In this document: positions 17,171 through 25,368 of the stretch, in pieces
How positions within the stretch are numbered: the stretch's first letter is position 1
Layout of the letters: every line of letters begins with the position of its first letter
Assembly (NCBI RefSeq): GCF_039872765.1
Contig: NZ_JBDPZC010000007.1
Span: forward strand, 124,001 to 188,000
Source: Roseateles_B flavus
GTDB taxonomy: Bacteria > Pseudomonadota > Gammaproteobacteria > Burkholderiales > Burkholderiaceae_C
Direction of reading: 5' to 3'
DNA length: 64,000 bases
Notes under the pieces: generated by a model
Databases searched by the model: none
What the model saw: the letters and a program-made list of their open reading frames with translations, nothing else
What the model was told of the DNA's origin: nothing
Program-made: the position numbers and the translations under genes

Positions 17171-18700
17171 ATGGAGGAGTTGATGAATGGCCCGATGCAG
17201 GGCCCGACGCAGGACCTGGAGCCGGGCCCGCAGGCCAGGCCGCCGGATCGGACCGCGCCGCGGCGTCTGGCCGTTTTCGGGGCCGGCTATGTGGGCCTGG
17301 TCACCGCCGCCTGCCTGGCCTGGCTGGGCCACGAGCTGGTCTGCGTGGACAGCCAGCCCGAGCGCGTGCGCCAGCTGCGCCGTGGCGGCCTGCCCTTTCA
17401 CGAACCGATGCTGGGCGAACTCGTACAGGAGCAGATGCGCGCCGGGCGCCTGCGCTTCAGCAGCTCGGCCGAGGAGGCGGTGGCGCACGGCGAGCTGCTG
17501 TTCATCGCGGTCGGCACCCCCACCGCAGCGGACGGCGCGGCCGAGCTGGCACAGGTGATGCAGGTGGCCGACGCCATCGGCCGCCACATGCCGGGGCCGC
17601 GCCAGGTGGTGATGAAGAGCACGGTGCCCGTGGGCACGGGCGAGCGGGTGCGCCAGCGCATCCGCGAGCAGTTGGCGTTGCGCGGGGTGTCCTGGCCGCT
17701 GGGCATCGCCTCCAATCCCGAGTTCCTGCGCGAAGGCCTGGCCGTGCAGGACTTCCTGCGGCCCGAGCGGGTGGTGGCCGGCAGCGACGATGCCGGCCTG
17801 CTCGAGGCCCTGCGCGCGCTGCATGCGCCCCTGCTGTCCGACCGCCGCCCCTTCCTGGCCATGGACCTGCGCAGCGCCGAGCTGTGCAAGTACGCGGCCA
17901 ATGTCATGCTGGCCGCGCGCCTGAGCCTGATGAACGAGCTGGCCCTGCTGGCCGAAGGCCTGGGGGCGGACATCGAGCAGGTGCGCGAGGGCCTGGGGCG
18001 CGATCCGCGCATCGGCGCTCAGTTCCTGCGCGCCGGCTGCGGCTTCGGCGGCTCCTGTCTGCCCAAGGATCTGCGCGCGCTGCGCCACAGCGCCGCGGCC
18101 CTGGGTCAGGCCACGCCCATGCTGGATGCCATCGCGGCGAGCAACGAGCGCATGGTCGGCCTGCTGGAGACGCGGGTCTGCGAGGCGCTGGGCGAGCTGC
18201 TGGACGGCCGCCGCATCGCCGTCTGGGGCCTGGCCTTCAAGCCGCACACCGACGACGTGCGGGAATCGCCCGCCCTGGCCTTGGTGCGCGCCCTGCTCGC
18301 ACGCGGCGCGCAGGTGCAGGCCTACGATCCCATGGCCGGCCCGGCCGCGCGCGAGGCCCTGGGCGAGCTGCCCGGCCTGCATCTGGCGGGCTCCGCCCTT
18401 GAGGCGTTGCAGCAGGCCGATGTGCTGGTGCTGGTTACCGACTGGCCGCAGTTCGCCGAGCTGCCGGCCGAGGCCCTGCGCGACCGGCTGCGCGGCACCC
18501 TGGTGCTGGACGGGCGCAATGCGCTGGACGGTGCGCGCCTGGCTGCGGTCGGCCTGCAGCACCGCGGCATCGGCCGCGCCACCGCGCAGGCCCTGCCGCC
18601 GGTGCAGGCCTGGCCCCTGACGCAGGACCGGTCCACGCCCCTGGGGACCGCCTGGCCGCATCGACCGGGCCACGCCGGGGCCGCGTGGCTGGCCAGCTGA
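17171..18700 (+). CDS. ugd: UDP-glucose 6-dehydrogenase
   Basis: 509 residues. Oxidises UDP-glucose twice with NAD to UDP-glucuronate, a precursor for acidic exopolysaccharides. It shows the Rossmann motif FGAGYVGLVTAACLA, MKSTVPVGTGER, SNPEFLREGLAVQDFLRPERVV, KYAANVMLAARLS and the active-site Cys in GCGFGGSCLPKDLRAL, then GLAFKPHTDDVRESPAL. It is longer than the usual 440-450 residues by a polar N-terminal extension of about 30 and a C-terminal tail of about 40. AGGAG precedes the ATG. The antiporter gene follows after 57 bp. Confidence 0.94.
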   Translation: MEELMNGPMQGPTQDLEPGPQARPPDRTAPRRLAVFGAGYVGLVTAACLAWLGHELVCVDSQPERVRQLRRGGLPFHEPMLGELVQEQMRAGRLRFSSSAEEAVAHGELLFIAVGTPTAADGAAELAQVMQVADAIGRHMPGPRQVVMKSTVPVGTGERVRQRIREQLALRGVSWPLGIASNPEFLREGLAVQDFLRPERVVAGSDDAGLLEALRALHAPLLSDRRPFLAMDLRSAELCKYAANVMLAARLSLMNELALLAEGLGADIEQVREGLGRDPRIGAQFLRAGCGFGGSCLPKDLRALRHSAAALGQATPMLDAIAASNERMVGLLETRVCEALGELLDGRRIAVWGLAFKPHTDDVRESPALALVRALLARGAQVQAYDPMAGPAAREALGELPGLHLAGSALEALQQADVLVLVTDWPQFAELPAEALRDRLRGTLVLDGRNALDGARLAAVGLQHRGIGRATAQALPPVQAWPLTQDRSTPLGTAWPHRPGHAGAAWLAS

Positions 18701-18757
18701 GGCGGGGCCCCGGGCGATGGCGGCGGTCTGGTGGCATTTCCGGGGCGGAGCGCCGCG

Positions 18758-20395
18758 ATGTTGACCCAGCTGCTGCTGCTCTTTGGCGGGGTGCTGCTGG
18801 CACTGGCGCTCTCCCATCGCCTGCTGCGGCGCCTGCCGCTGACGGCGGCGGTGGTCTACCTGCTGGCCGGCTGGCTGGCCGGCCTGAGCCTCGGGGCGCC
18901 GCCCATGGACCTGTGGACCCGGCATGCCTCCCTCCTGGCCCTGGGCACCGAGCTGGCCCTGCTGATGTCGCTGTTCGCCGTGGGCCTGCGCCTGCGCGTG
19001 CTGCCCCAGCTGCATCCCTGGAAGCTGGCCCTGCTGATGGCGGGCCCCGGCGTGGTGCTGGCCATGCTGCTGGGCGGTGTCGCGGGCGTGTACCTGCTGG
19101 GCCTGCCCTGGCCGGCCGCGCTGCTGCTGGCCTGCATCCTGGCGCCCACGGACCCGGTGCTGGCCTCGGAGGTGCAGGTCCGCTCCGAGACCGACCGGGA
19201 CGCGCTGCGCCTGGCCCTGACGGCCGAGGGCGCGCTCAACGACAGCACCGTGTCTCCCGCCGTGATGCTGGCCCTGGGCCTGATGGGCCTGCATGCCCTG
19301 GGCGTGGGCGGTCCGCTGGGCAGCGCGCGCTGGTGGCTGGAGGATCTGCTGTGGCCCATGGCGGGCGGCGCCCTGCTGGGCCTGGGCCTGGGCACGCTGC
19401 TGGGGCGGCTGCTGCGCCGGCGCTGGCTGCAGGGCGAGCTGCTGCTGCGTGACGAGCTGCTCTACGCGGGCACCGTGGCCCTGGCCTGCGGCCTCGCCCG
19501 GCTGACCTTCACCTCGACCTTTCTCGTGGTCTTCTGCACCGGCCTGGTCTTGCTGCAAGCCTTGCGGGGTGAGACCTCGGGCGATGTCGGCTTCTCGCTG
19601 CCCGAGCGCTTTCACGCCTTCGGCTCGCGCATGGAGCGCCTGGTGGAGGCGGTGTCGGTGCTGGCCCTGGGCCTGGCGCTGCACAGCGTGCGACTCACGG
19701 CCTGGACGATGGCCTTCGCGCTGGTGCTGGTGCTGGTGGTGCGGCCGTTGTCGGTGCTGCCGCTGCTGCGGGAGAAGGAGCTGCTGCCGGGGCAGCGCCG
19801 CCTGCTCGCCTGGTTCGGCATCCGCGGCCTGGGCTCGCTGTTCTACCTGAGCCTGGCCCTGGAGAAAGGCCTGGCCGGGCCGGTGGCCGAGACCCTGATC
19901 GCGGCCACGCTGCTGAGCGTGGCCCTCTCCATCCTGCTGCATGGCGTCTCGGTGACGCCCATGATGACGGCCTATCGGCAGCGCCGCGGCCCGGGGCCGC
20001 GGCAGCCTGTACCCGCCGAGGAAGCCTCAGCGGGCACGCCCGCGACGCAGCAGGTTGACGATGGCCAGCAGAATGACGGCACCCAGCAGCGAGACCGCCA
20101 GCGCCCCGATGTTGAAGACGCCCTGGTTGATCGTTGGAATGCCCAGGATGGGCGAGATGAAGATGCCGGCGATGGCGGCGCCCACGATGCCCACGACGAC
20201 GTTGAGCAGGATGCCCTGCTGCCCGTCCGTATGCATCAGCAGGCTGGCGACCCAGCCGATCAGACCGCCCATCACGAGCAGCACGATGAGATTGACCATG
20301 AAATGCCCTCCTATACGGCCCGACGGGGCCAGGCGGCTGTTTCTGGCAATCCTCGTGCCATCGGGCGGGACCGCCGCGAGGGGCGCCGGCCATGA
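18758..20395 (+). CDS. CPA1-type cation/proton antiporter with antisense-overlapping tail
   Basis: The first about 410 residues are a sodium/proton exchanger domain with about 12 helices, including ACILAPTDPVLASEVQV and LALTAEGALNDSTVSPAV with the family acidic residues. Transport of Na or K against protons is inferred. The frame does not stop there: it runs about 130 residues more through a hydrophilic Gln/Asp/His-rich stretch that is the exact antisense of the GlsB-like gene (20027-20299). It ends at 20395 in an ATGA overlap with the next gene. The tail may be translated or only an open antisense frame. GGAG precedes the ATG. Confidence 0.8.
   Translation: MLTQLLLLFGGVLLALALSHRLLRRLPLTAAVVYLLAGWLAGLSLGAPPMDLWTRHASLLALGTELALLMSLFAVGLRLRVLPQLHPWKLALLMAGPGVVLAMLLGGVAGVYLLGLPWPAALLLACILAPTDPVLASEVQVRSETDRDALRLALTAEGALNDSTVSPAVMLALGLMGLHALGVGGPLGSARWWLEDLLWPMAGGALLGLGLGTLLGRLLRRRWLQGELLLRDELLYAGTVALACGLARLTFTSTFLVVFCTGLVLLQALRGETSGDVGFSLPERFHAFGSRMERLVEAVSVLALGLALHSVRLTAWTMAFALVLVLVVRPLSVLPLLREKELLPGQRRLLAWFGIRGLGSLFYLSLALEKGLAGPVAETLIAATLLSVALSILLHGVSVTPMMTAYRQRRGPGPRQPVPAEEASAGTPATQQVDDGQQNDGTQQRDRQRPDVEDALVDRWNAQDGRDEDAGDGGAHDAHDDVEQDALLPVRMHQQAGDPADQTAHHEQHDEIDHEMPSYTARRGQAAVSGNPRAIGRDRREGRRP
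20027..20299 (-). CDS. GlsB/YeaQ/YmgE-family membrane protein
   Basis: 90 residues with three glycine-rich helices: LIVLLVMGGLIGWVASLLM, LLNVVVGIVGAAIAGIFI and IGALAVSLLGAVILLAIVNLL. This is the transglycosylase-associated/YeaQ-YmgE family of small inner-membrane proteins, commonly induced under stress; molecular function unknown. An exact-consensus sigma-54 promoter lies 46 nt upstream. The whole gene and its promoter lie opposite the 3' part of the antiporter frame. Confidence 0.92.
   Translation of the reverse strand: MVNLIVLLVMGGLIGWVASLLMHTDGQQGILLNVVVGIVGAAIAGIFISPILGIPTINQGVFNIGALAVSLLGAVILLAIVNLLRRGRAR
20346..20359 (-). promoter_or_regulatory. Sigma-54 promoter, exact consensus (GlsB-like gene)
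   Basis: Minus strand TGGCACGAGGATTGC matches the full TGGCACG-N4-TTGC, 46 nt upstream of 20299. On the plus strand GGCAATCCTCGTGC is a weaker match 33 nt before the YihY gene. Confidence 0.85.
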
Positions 20396-21294
20396 TCGTT
20401 CGCCTGGCTCGCGCGGGGTGGCGGGACCTGGCCGGCGCCGCCAATGCCTGGCTGGACGACTACGCCCCCAGCATGGGCGCGGCCCTGTCCTTCTACACGC
20501 TGTTCTCGATCACGCCCCTGCTGCTGATCGTGATCTCCCTGGCAGGCCTGGTCTTCGGCGCGCAGGCCGCGCGTGCGGCCATCCTCAGCCAGTTCGGCGC
20601 CCTGGCCGGGGCCGACATCGCGCGGCTGCTGGACGCCACGCTCAGCAGCCTGGACCGGCCCGAGGCGGGGCTGCTGGGCCTGGCCCTGGGGGTGCTGAGC
20701 CTGCTGGTAGGCGCGACCACGGTGTTCGGTGAGTTGCAGAACGCGATGGATCGCATCTGGCACCTTTCGCACGAAGGCCGCGGCGGGCTGTGGACGATCC
20801 TGCGCTCGCGGCTGCGGGCCCTGGGCCTGGTGCTGAGCCTGGGCTTTTTGCTGATCGTCTCGCTGCTGGCTAGCGCGGCGCTGGAGGCCCTGCGCGCGCG
20901 CTGGAACCCCTGGCTCAGCCAGTGGCTGCCCCTGGCCCAGGGCCTGGATTTCGGGCTCAGCTGGCTCCTGGTGGGCGCCATGTTCGGCATGATCTACAAA
21001 TGGGTGCCGCAGGTGCGGCTGCGCTGGCGCGATGTGCTGGGCGGCGCGGCGCTGGCGGCCCTGCTGTTCACGCTGGGCAAGTCCCTGATCGCGCTGTACA
21101 TCGCGCACAGCGGCCTGGCCTCGCCCTTCGGCGCCGCGGGCTCCCTGGTGGTGCTGCTGCTGTGGGTGTACTACGCCGCGCTCATCTTCCTGTACGGCGC
21201 CGAGTTCAGCCGCGCGGGGGTGCTTCGTCGGGCGGCGGGGGCACCCCCTGCGCCGCCATCTGCCCCGCCCCCGGCACCGGGGCCCCGGGGCTGA
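20392..21294 (+). CDS. YihY/BrkB-family membrane protein
   Basis: 300 residues, about six helices, with the family features YAPSMGAALSFYTLFSITPLLLIVISLAGLVFG, GATTVFGELQNAMDRIWHL and GSLVVLLLWVYYAALIFLYGAEFSRA. Formerly called ribonuclease BN by mistake; it is an inner-membrane protein of unknown, perhaps transport, function. The start ATG overlaps the antiporter-frame stop (ATGA). The last about 25 residues are Ala/Pro-rich and overlap the convergent small gene at 21206. Confidence 0.9.
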   Translation: MIVRLARAGWRDLAGAANAWLDDYAPSMGAALSFYTLFSITPLLLIVISLAGLVFGAQAARAAILSQFGALAGADIARLLDATLSSLDRPEAGLLGLALGVLSLLVGATTVFGELQNAMDRIWHLSHEGRGGLWTILRSRLRALGLVLSLGFLLIVSLLASAALEALRARWNPWLSQWLPLAQGLDFGLSWLLVGAMFGMIYKWVPQVRLRWRDVLGGAALAALLFTLGKSLIALYIAHSGLASPFGAAGSLVVLLLWVYYAALIFLYGAEFSRAGVLRRAAGAPPAPPSAPPPAPGPRG

Positions 21295-21433
21295 CCAGGG
21301 TGTCCACCGCGGCGCCCGGGTCTTCCTCGCCGGCCACAGAGAGGGACTCGACGGGCGCCTGCGCCGCGGGGCGGGGTGCGCCCGCCAGCGCGGGCCGCCG
21401 GGCCACCTGTTGTGGGCGCTGGCGGCGCTTCAT
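21206..21433 (-). CDS. Small Pro/Ala-rich protein coupled to glf
   Basis: 75 residues starting MKRRQRPQQVARRPALAG: a basic N-terminus, then an acidic and proline-rich tail (GEEDPGAA, VPPPPDEAPP). Its ATG overlaps the glf stop as ATGA, a coupled arrangement seen elsewhere in this island. It overlaps the 3' end of the convergent YihY gene by 89 bp, so one of the two tails may be an accident of GC-rich sequence. No family recognised. Confidence 0.4.
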   Translation of the reverse strand: MKRRQRPQQVARRPALAGAPRPAAQAPVESLSVAGEEDPGAAVDTLVSPGAPVPGAGQMAAQGVPPPPDEAPPRG

Positions 21434-22590
21434 GGCGTTCCAGGCCGCTGCAGCTGCTTGAACTGGCTCAGCGCCTGAGCCACCACCTGGTCCATGTTGT
21501 AGTACTTGTAGGTGGCCAGCCGGCCGATGAAGGTGACGTCCTTCAGCTGCGCGGCCTCGGCCTCGTAGCGCCGGTACAGGGCGGTGTTCTCGGGCCGGGG
21601 CACCGGGTAGTAGGGATCGCCCTGGGCCTGCGGGTATTCGTAGACCACGGCCGTGGCGGGATGCAGCTGGCCGGTGAGGTGCTTGAACTCGGTGACGCGG
21701 GTGTAGGCGTAGTCGTTCGGATAGTTCAGGGTGGCACAGGGCTGCAGGTGCTCGCGCCCGGGGGGCAGGGGCAGGGTCTGGTGCTCGAAGCGCAGGCTGC
21801 GGTAGGGCAGGGCGCCGAAGCACTGATCGAAGAAGGTGTCGATGGGCCCGGTGTAGATCATGTGGCGCCAGGGCACGCAGTGGACGATGTCGCGGTAGTC
21901 GGTGTTGAGCATCAGCCGGATGTTGGGGTGCGCCAGCAGGCGGTCGAAGAGCGCGGCGTAGCCATGCAGGGGCATGGCCTGGTAGGTGTCGGTGAAGTAG
22001 CGGCCGTCGCGGTTGCAGCGTACGGGCACGCGGGCGGTGACGCTGGCATCCAGCTCCGAGGGGTCCAGGTCCCACTGCTTGCGGGTGTAGCCACGGAAGA
22101 ACTTGTTGTAGAGCTCGCGGCCGATGCGCGAGACCACCACGTCCTCGGAGGTCCGCACCGCCGGCACCGCCTCGGCCCGCTGCTGGAAGAAGGCCTCGAC
22201 CTCCTCGCTGCTGAGCTGCAGGCCGTAGAGCCGGTTGATGGTGTCCAGGTTGATGGGCATGGGCAGCAGCTGGCCGTCCACGCTGGCCAGGACGCGATGC
22301 TGGTAGGGGCGCCACCGGGTGAACTGCGAGAGGTAGGCGAAGACCTCGGCCGAGTTGGTGTGGAAGATGTGCGGTCCGTAGGGGTGGACCAGCAGGCCGT
22401 CGGCGTTGTAGTGGTCCCAGGCATTGCCGCCCGCATGCGGCCGGCGGTCCACCACCAGCACGCGCTGGCCGGCCTGGCTGGCCAGCCGCTCCGCCATCAC
22501 GCTGCCCGCGAAGCCGGCCCCGACGATGAGGTAATCGAAGCCCGCTGCGCCGGCGGGTGGCAGTGGGAAGCGCTGTCGGTAGCTTTGCAT
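21430..22590 (-). CDS. glf: UDP-galactopyranose mutase
   Basis: 386 residues. Flavoenzyme that converts UDP-galactopyranose to UDP-galactofuranose for surface glycans. It has the FAD-binding motif DYLIVGAGFAGSVMAERLA, ending RVLVVDRRPHAGGNAWD, the mobile-loop and active-site region GPHIFHTNSAEVFAYLSQF, YTRKQWDLDPSEL, NTDYRDI, and the C-terminal IGRLATYKYYNMDQVV. There is no ribosome binding site, and the only -24/-12 element ends 12 nt before the ATG, so the transcript may be leaderless. Confidence 0.95.
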   Translation of the reverse strand: MQSYRQRFPLPPAGAAGFDYLIVGAGFAGSVMAERLASQAGQRVLVVDRRPHAGGNAWDHYNADGLLVHPYGPHIFHTNSAEVFAYLSQFTRWRPYQHRVLASVDGQLLPMPINLDTINRLYGLQLSSEEVEAFFQQRAEAVPAVRTSEDVVVSRIGRELYNKFFRGYTRKQWDLDPSELDASVTARVPVRCNRDGRYFTDTYQAMPLHGYAALFDRLLAHPNIRLMLNTDYRDIVHCVPWRHMIYTGPIDTFFDQCFGALPYRSLRFEHQTLPLPPGREHLQPCATLNYPNDYAYTRVTEFKHLTGQLHPATAVVYEYPQAQGDPYYPVPRPENTALYRRYEAEAAQLKDVTFIGRLATYKYYNMDQVVAQALSQFKQLQRPGTP

Positions 22591-22602
22591 GGGGCACTGC
22601 AG

Positions 22603-22616
22603 GCAAGCGCGATGCC
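22603..22616 (-). promoter_or_regulatory. Candidate sigma-54 promoter for glf
   Basis: Minus strand GGCATCGCGCTTGC; -12 GC is only 12 nt from the ATG, so transcription would start at or next to the start codon. Confidence 0.55.
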
Positions 22617-22695
22617 TGAGTGCCAGGGCGGGCGGGGCCCTTCAGACGCCCTGCGCCAGGCGCTGGTGGCGCGCGCCAAGCCCGGGTGCCGAGCC

Positions 22696-22709
22696 GGCAC
22701 GCCATTTGC
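22696..22709 (+). promoter_or_regulatory. Sigma-54 promoter, exact consensus (DUF883-like gene)
   Basis: GGCACGCCATTTGC, exact GGCACG-N4-TTGC, 75 nt upstream of 22785. Confidence 0.8.
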
Positions 22710-22784
22710 CCCCGGGCCTCACCCCGTCGGCCGCGGGCCCTGCGCCCGTGGCTCCCTGCACTGCAATTTCACAGGAGGTGACCC

Positions 22785-23234
22785 ATGGCATCGTCCACGT
22801 CGAGTGTCCCGTCTTCAGCGTCTTCGTCTTCCCCGTCCCCGTCCACTTCATCGCCGCCCCCGGGAACGGCCGGCGCGCCGCACGGCAGCGTGTCGGTGGG
22901 CGAGGACCTGCTCAGCCCCGGCGTTGGGCAGGGCCCGTCCCGGCATGAGGCGGGCGATCGGGGCGAGCGCCAGGGCCCCGAGGCGCTGGAGCGCTGGGTC
23001 GAACGCCTGCATGCCGGCATCGACCGGCTGGCCGAGGTCGCCGCGCCGCGCCTGCAGCGCCTGCAGGACGGCGTGAGCGCCACCCGCGGCACCCTGCGGC
23101 GCCAGGCCCACCTCGTGCGCGAGGACGGCGAGGAATGGGCCGAGAGCCTGCGCTGCACCGTGCGCGAGCATCCGGTGACCGCGGTGGCCCTGGCCGCCGC
23201 CTTCGGCATGCTGCTGGGGCGGCTGAACCGCTGA
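22785..23234 (+). CDS. DUF883/ElaB/YqjD-like membrane-anchored protein
   Basis: 149 residues. The first about 45 are a Ser/Pro low-complexity tract, followed by an amphipathic helical region with heptad spacing (LERWVERLHAGIDRLAEVAAPRLQRLQDGV). A C-terminal helix, TVREHPVTAVALAAAFGMLLGRL, has the EHP motif before a short membrane anchor, as in YqjD/ElaB, inner-membrane proteins that bind ribosomes in stationary-phase E. coli. The ribosome site is a near-perfect AGGAGGTGA (22773-22781), the strongest in the window. Confidence 0.82.
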   Translation: MASSTSSVPSSASSSSPSPSTSSPPPGTAGAPHGSVSVGEDLLSPGVGQGPSRHEAGDRGERQGPEALERWVERLHAGIDRLAEVAAPRLQRLQDGVSATRGTLRRQAHLVREDGEEWAESLRCTVREHPVTAVALAAAFGMLLGRLNR

Positions 23235-23365
23235 GCCCGCGTGGCCTTGAAGCTGCATTGAAGCGGCCAGGCCGCCCCGCGCGGGCTGCCTGGCCGGGTG
23301 GCTCAGCGGGAGGCCGGGCCGTCGCGGTGCCTTGGGCGCCTTGCGAGCCGGCCTGCGGCCTCCTT

Positions 23366-23983
23366 CTACGCCTCGCCGGACGAGGCCATGGCCTCCTCGT
23401 CATCACCGGTGTCGTCCCCGGCCTGGCGACCCCGCGCGCCCCGCGGGTCTCCCTGGTCCGGCGACTCGCCCTTGAGTTCGGCACGCCGCGCCTTGAAGTC
23501 GCGTGCCAGTCCCAGCCAGTCCAGCTTGGCCTTCATGAGCTGAGGGAACATATCGCGCTCTTCCTCCTTCACATGGTGCAGGGTGTACTCGCACAGCACG
23601 GTGAAGCGCGCCTGCTGCTGGGCCTCTTGGGCTTCGTCCTCGGGGTCGAGCTCGCGCAGCTGGCCGATCAGGAGGTGCAGCATCTCGTGCTCCACCTCGG
23701 CCTCGTCGATCTGGCTGCAGTCGGCCAGTTCCTCCTTCGCGGCGGGATAGAGCAGCTCTTCCTCGAGCCGGGCATGCACGCTCAGCTCGTCAAGAATCAG
23801 CTGCACCAGTTCCTGGCGAGTCTCGGCATCTTCCTGTGCATCCAGCCGGCGGTACTTGCTGTAGGCCTTCTTGACGCGCTGGTGGTCGTCCTTCAGCTCG
23901 GCGAGCAGCTCGTTGCGCGCCTTCGAAGCCGGGCGGCCGGACTTGCGGGCGGTGCGGCTGGATACGGATTGCGGTGTGGGCAT
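23366..23983 (-). CDS. Hemerythrin HHE-domain protein
   Basis: 205 residues. A four-helix hemerythrin domain (about 28-165) carries the iron-site residues in LKDDHQRV, ELSVHARLEEELLYPA, VEHEMLHLLIGQL and EYTLHHVKEEERDMFPQL. Such proteins bind a di-iron centre and sense or handle oxygen, nitric oxide or peroxide. The N-terminal 27 residues are basic; the C-terminal tail is acidic and disordered. GGAGG precedes the ATG, and a -24/-12 element lies 32 nt upstream. Confidence 0.92.
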   Translation of the reverse strand: MPTPQSVSSRTARKSGRPASKARNELLAELKDDHQRVKKAYSKYRRLDAQEDAETRQELVQLILDELSVHARLEEELLYPAAKEELADCSQIDEAEVEHEMLHLLIGQLRELDPEDEAQEAQQQARFTVLCEYTLHHVKEEERDMFPQLMKAKLDWLGLARDFKARRAELKGESPDQGDPRGARGRQAGDDTGDDEEAMASSGEA

Positions 23984-24015
23984 AGGGCCTCCGGGAACAG
24001 GGTGGCGCCATGCAG

Positions 24016-24029
24016 GCAATCGCCATGCC
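24016..24029 (-). promoter_or_regulatory. Candidate sigma-54 promoter for hemerythrin gene
   Basis: Minus strand GGCATGGCGATTGC, 32 nt upstream of 23983. Confidence 0.6.
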
Positions 24030-24084
24030 GGGATGCCTGGGGCGGCCCGGTAAGGGTGGCGGCAAGCACCGGGGCCTCCTGCTG

Positions 24085-24098
24085 GGCCCGGCGCTTGC
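24085..24098 (+). promoter_or_regulatory. Candidate sigma-54 promoter (YflT-like gene)
   Basis: GGCCCGGCGCTTGC, correct spacing and TTGC, 86 nt upstream of 24185. Confidence 0.55.
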
Positions 24099-24184
24099 CA
24101 GGAGGGGAACGGGCCCGCCCGTTGATCGCGCGGGCCGCACACCCCCGCCGGGCCTTCGGGCTCGCATCCAAGGAGATACGCACC

Positions 24185-24712
24185 ATGGCAGACCCCACCC
24201 TTCCTCATGTCACCGCGCTGTTCCCCGACCGCGAGAGCGCCGAGCGCGCCTACCAGCAGGTCATGGACCGCGGCTACCGGCGTGAAGACGTCAGCGTGCT
24301 GATGTCAGACGAGACCCGCCACCGCCACTTCACCACCGCGGGCGGGCAGACCACCGAGCTCGGCACCAAGGCGGCGGAAGGCACGGGCGTGGGCGCCAGC
24401 ATCGGCGGGGCCCTCGGCGCCATCGCCGCCGCCATTGCAGCGGCCGGCACCACCCTGGCCATCCCCGGACTCGGTGTGGTGATCGCCGGGCCGCTGGCCG
24501 CCGCGCTGGCCGGCGCGGGCCTGGGCGGCACGGCGGGCGGCCTGGTGGGCGCGCTGATCGGCTGGAGCATTCCGGAGGAGCGCGTCAAGGCCTATGAGTC
24601 CGGCCTGCGCGAGGGGGGCATTCTGCTGAGCCTCAAGCCCCGCAGCGCGGAGGACGCGCGCTACGTCGAGGCGCAGTGGCAGGCCCTGCAGGGCCGGCAC
24701 GCGGCGATCTGA
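24185..24712 (+). CDS. General stress protein 17M/YflT-like with glycine-zipper
   Basis: 175 residues behind AAGGAGA. The N-terminal part (HVTALFPDRESAERAYQQVMDRGYRREDVSVLMSD) has the ferredoxin-like strand-helix-strand of the YflT heat-stress domain. A long Gly/Ala-rich segment (about 60-125) is hydrophobic and could span or coat a membrane. The C-terminus returns to the YflT fold (VKAYESGLREGGILLSLKP). Function unknown; it fits the stress content of the island. Confidence 0.8.
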   Translation: MADPTLPHVTALFPDRESAERAYQQVMDRGYRREDVSVLMSDETRHRHFTTAGGQTTELGTKAAEGTGVGASIGGALGAIAAAIAAAGTTLAIPGLGVVIAGPLAAALAGAGLGGTAGGLVGALIGWSIPEERVKAYESGLREGGILLSLKPRSAEDARYVEAQWQALQGRHAAI

Positions 24713-24751
24713 GCCCGCCTGCGAGCCTCACTTGCAGCCGCCCTTGCCGGG

Positions 24752-25246
24752 TCAGGGGAGGCTCACGGCGGGGTCAGGTCTTGCCTGCGGTCCGCGCTCC
24801 GGCCGCTCCGGCCGCTCCGACCGCTCAGGCCGGCCTGGCATCGAGATGCAACGCAGCGTGGCCTCCACGCCGGCCGGGTCCCGCAGCGCGAAGTCGCCCA
24901 GCGAGATGACGCCCACCAGGCGCTGGGCCTGGTCCAGCACCATCAGACGGCGGATCTGCACCCGGGCCATCTCGGTGAGCACCTCGCCCACGTCGGAATC
25001 GCCGGTGCAGGCGTGCACCTTGTCGCTCATCACCTCGTCCACACGGGTCTCGGTGGGGTCCTGGCCCACGGCCACGGCGCGCACGGCGATGTCGCGGTCG
25101 GTGATGACGCCCAGCAACTGCCCGTTCTCGCAGACCGGCAGGGCGCCGACGTTGAACTCGTCCATCAGCTGCGCGGCGCGCTGCAGGGTCTCACGTGGGG
25201 CGATGGTGATGGGATCCGTCGTCATGATCTCGGCGGCTTGGGTCAT
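24752..25246 (-). CDS. CBS-pair protein, second copy
   Basis: 164 residues behind AAGGAGG. A Bateman module with MTTDPITIAPRETLQRAAQLM, LLGVITDRDIAVRAVA, VMSDKVHACTGDSDVGEVL and LVGVISLGDFAL. It closely resembles other stand-alone CBS stress proteins and the paralogue at 4118-4630, but is longer at the linker after the first pair. The tail repeats RPER/SERPER and then includes a copy of the dispersed 15-mer (24770-24785), read here as ARPDPA. An exact-consensus sigma-54 promoter lies 31 nt upstream. Confidence 0.9.
   Translation of the reverse strand: MTQAAEIMTTDPITIAPRETLQRAAQLMDEFNVGALPVCENGQLLGVITDRDIAVRAVAVGQDPTETRVDEVMSDKVHACTGDSDVGEVLTEMARVQIRRLMVLDQAQRLVGVISLGDFALRDPAGVEATLRCISMPGRPERSERPERPERGPQARPDPAVSLP
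24770..24785 (+). repeat. Dispersed 15-mer, exact copy
   Basis: GGGGTCAGGTCTTGCC, inside the last codons of the CBS gene on the other strand. Confidence 0.85.
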
Positions 25247-25277
25247 GGGTCCTCCTTGGCTAGGATGAGCCCAGGTA

Positions 25278-25291
25278 GCAAGCACCGTGCC
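25278..25291 (-). promoter_or_regulatory. Sigma-54 promoter, exact consensus (second CBS gene)
   Basis: Minus strand GGCACGGTGCTTGC, exact GGCACG-N4-TTGC, 31 nt upstream of 25246. Confidence 0.8.
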
Positions 25292-25368
25292 CGGGCCGCG
25301 CGCACGGCGCATTTTTTCTGCAGTTCTTGCCGCGCGGGCGCGGGCATGTCGATTGCGTCCGCGCGCCG

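Noticed and set aside
18733..18746. GGCATTTCCGGGGC before the antiporter
   Set aside because: -12 half is GGGC and it ends only 11 nt before the ATG; too weak to list as a promoter.
17066..19942. 958-codon open frame on the minus strand
   Set aside because: It lies opposite ugd and the antiporter, which have clear family motifs; its product is a Gln/His/Arg-rich low-complexity string typical of antisense frames in GC-rich DNA.
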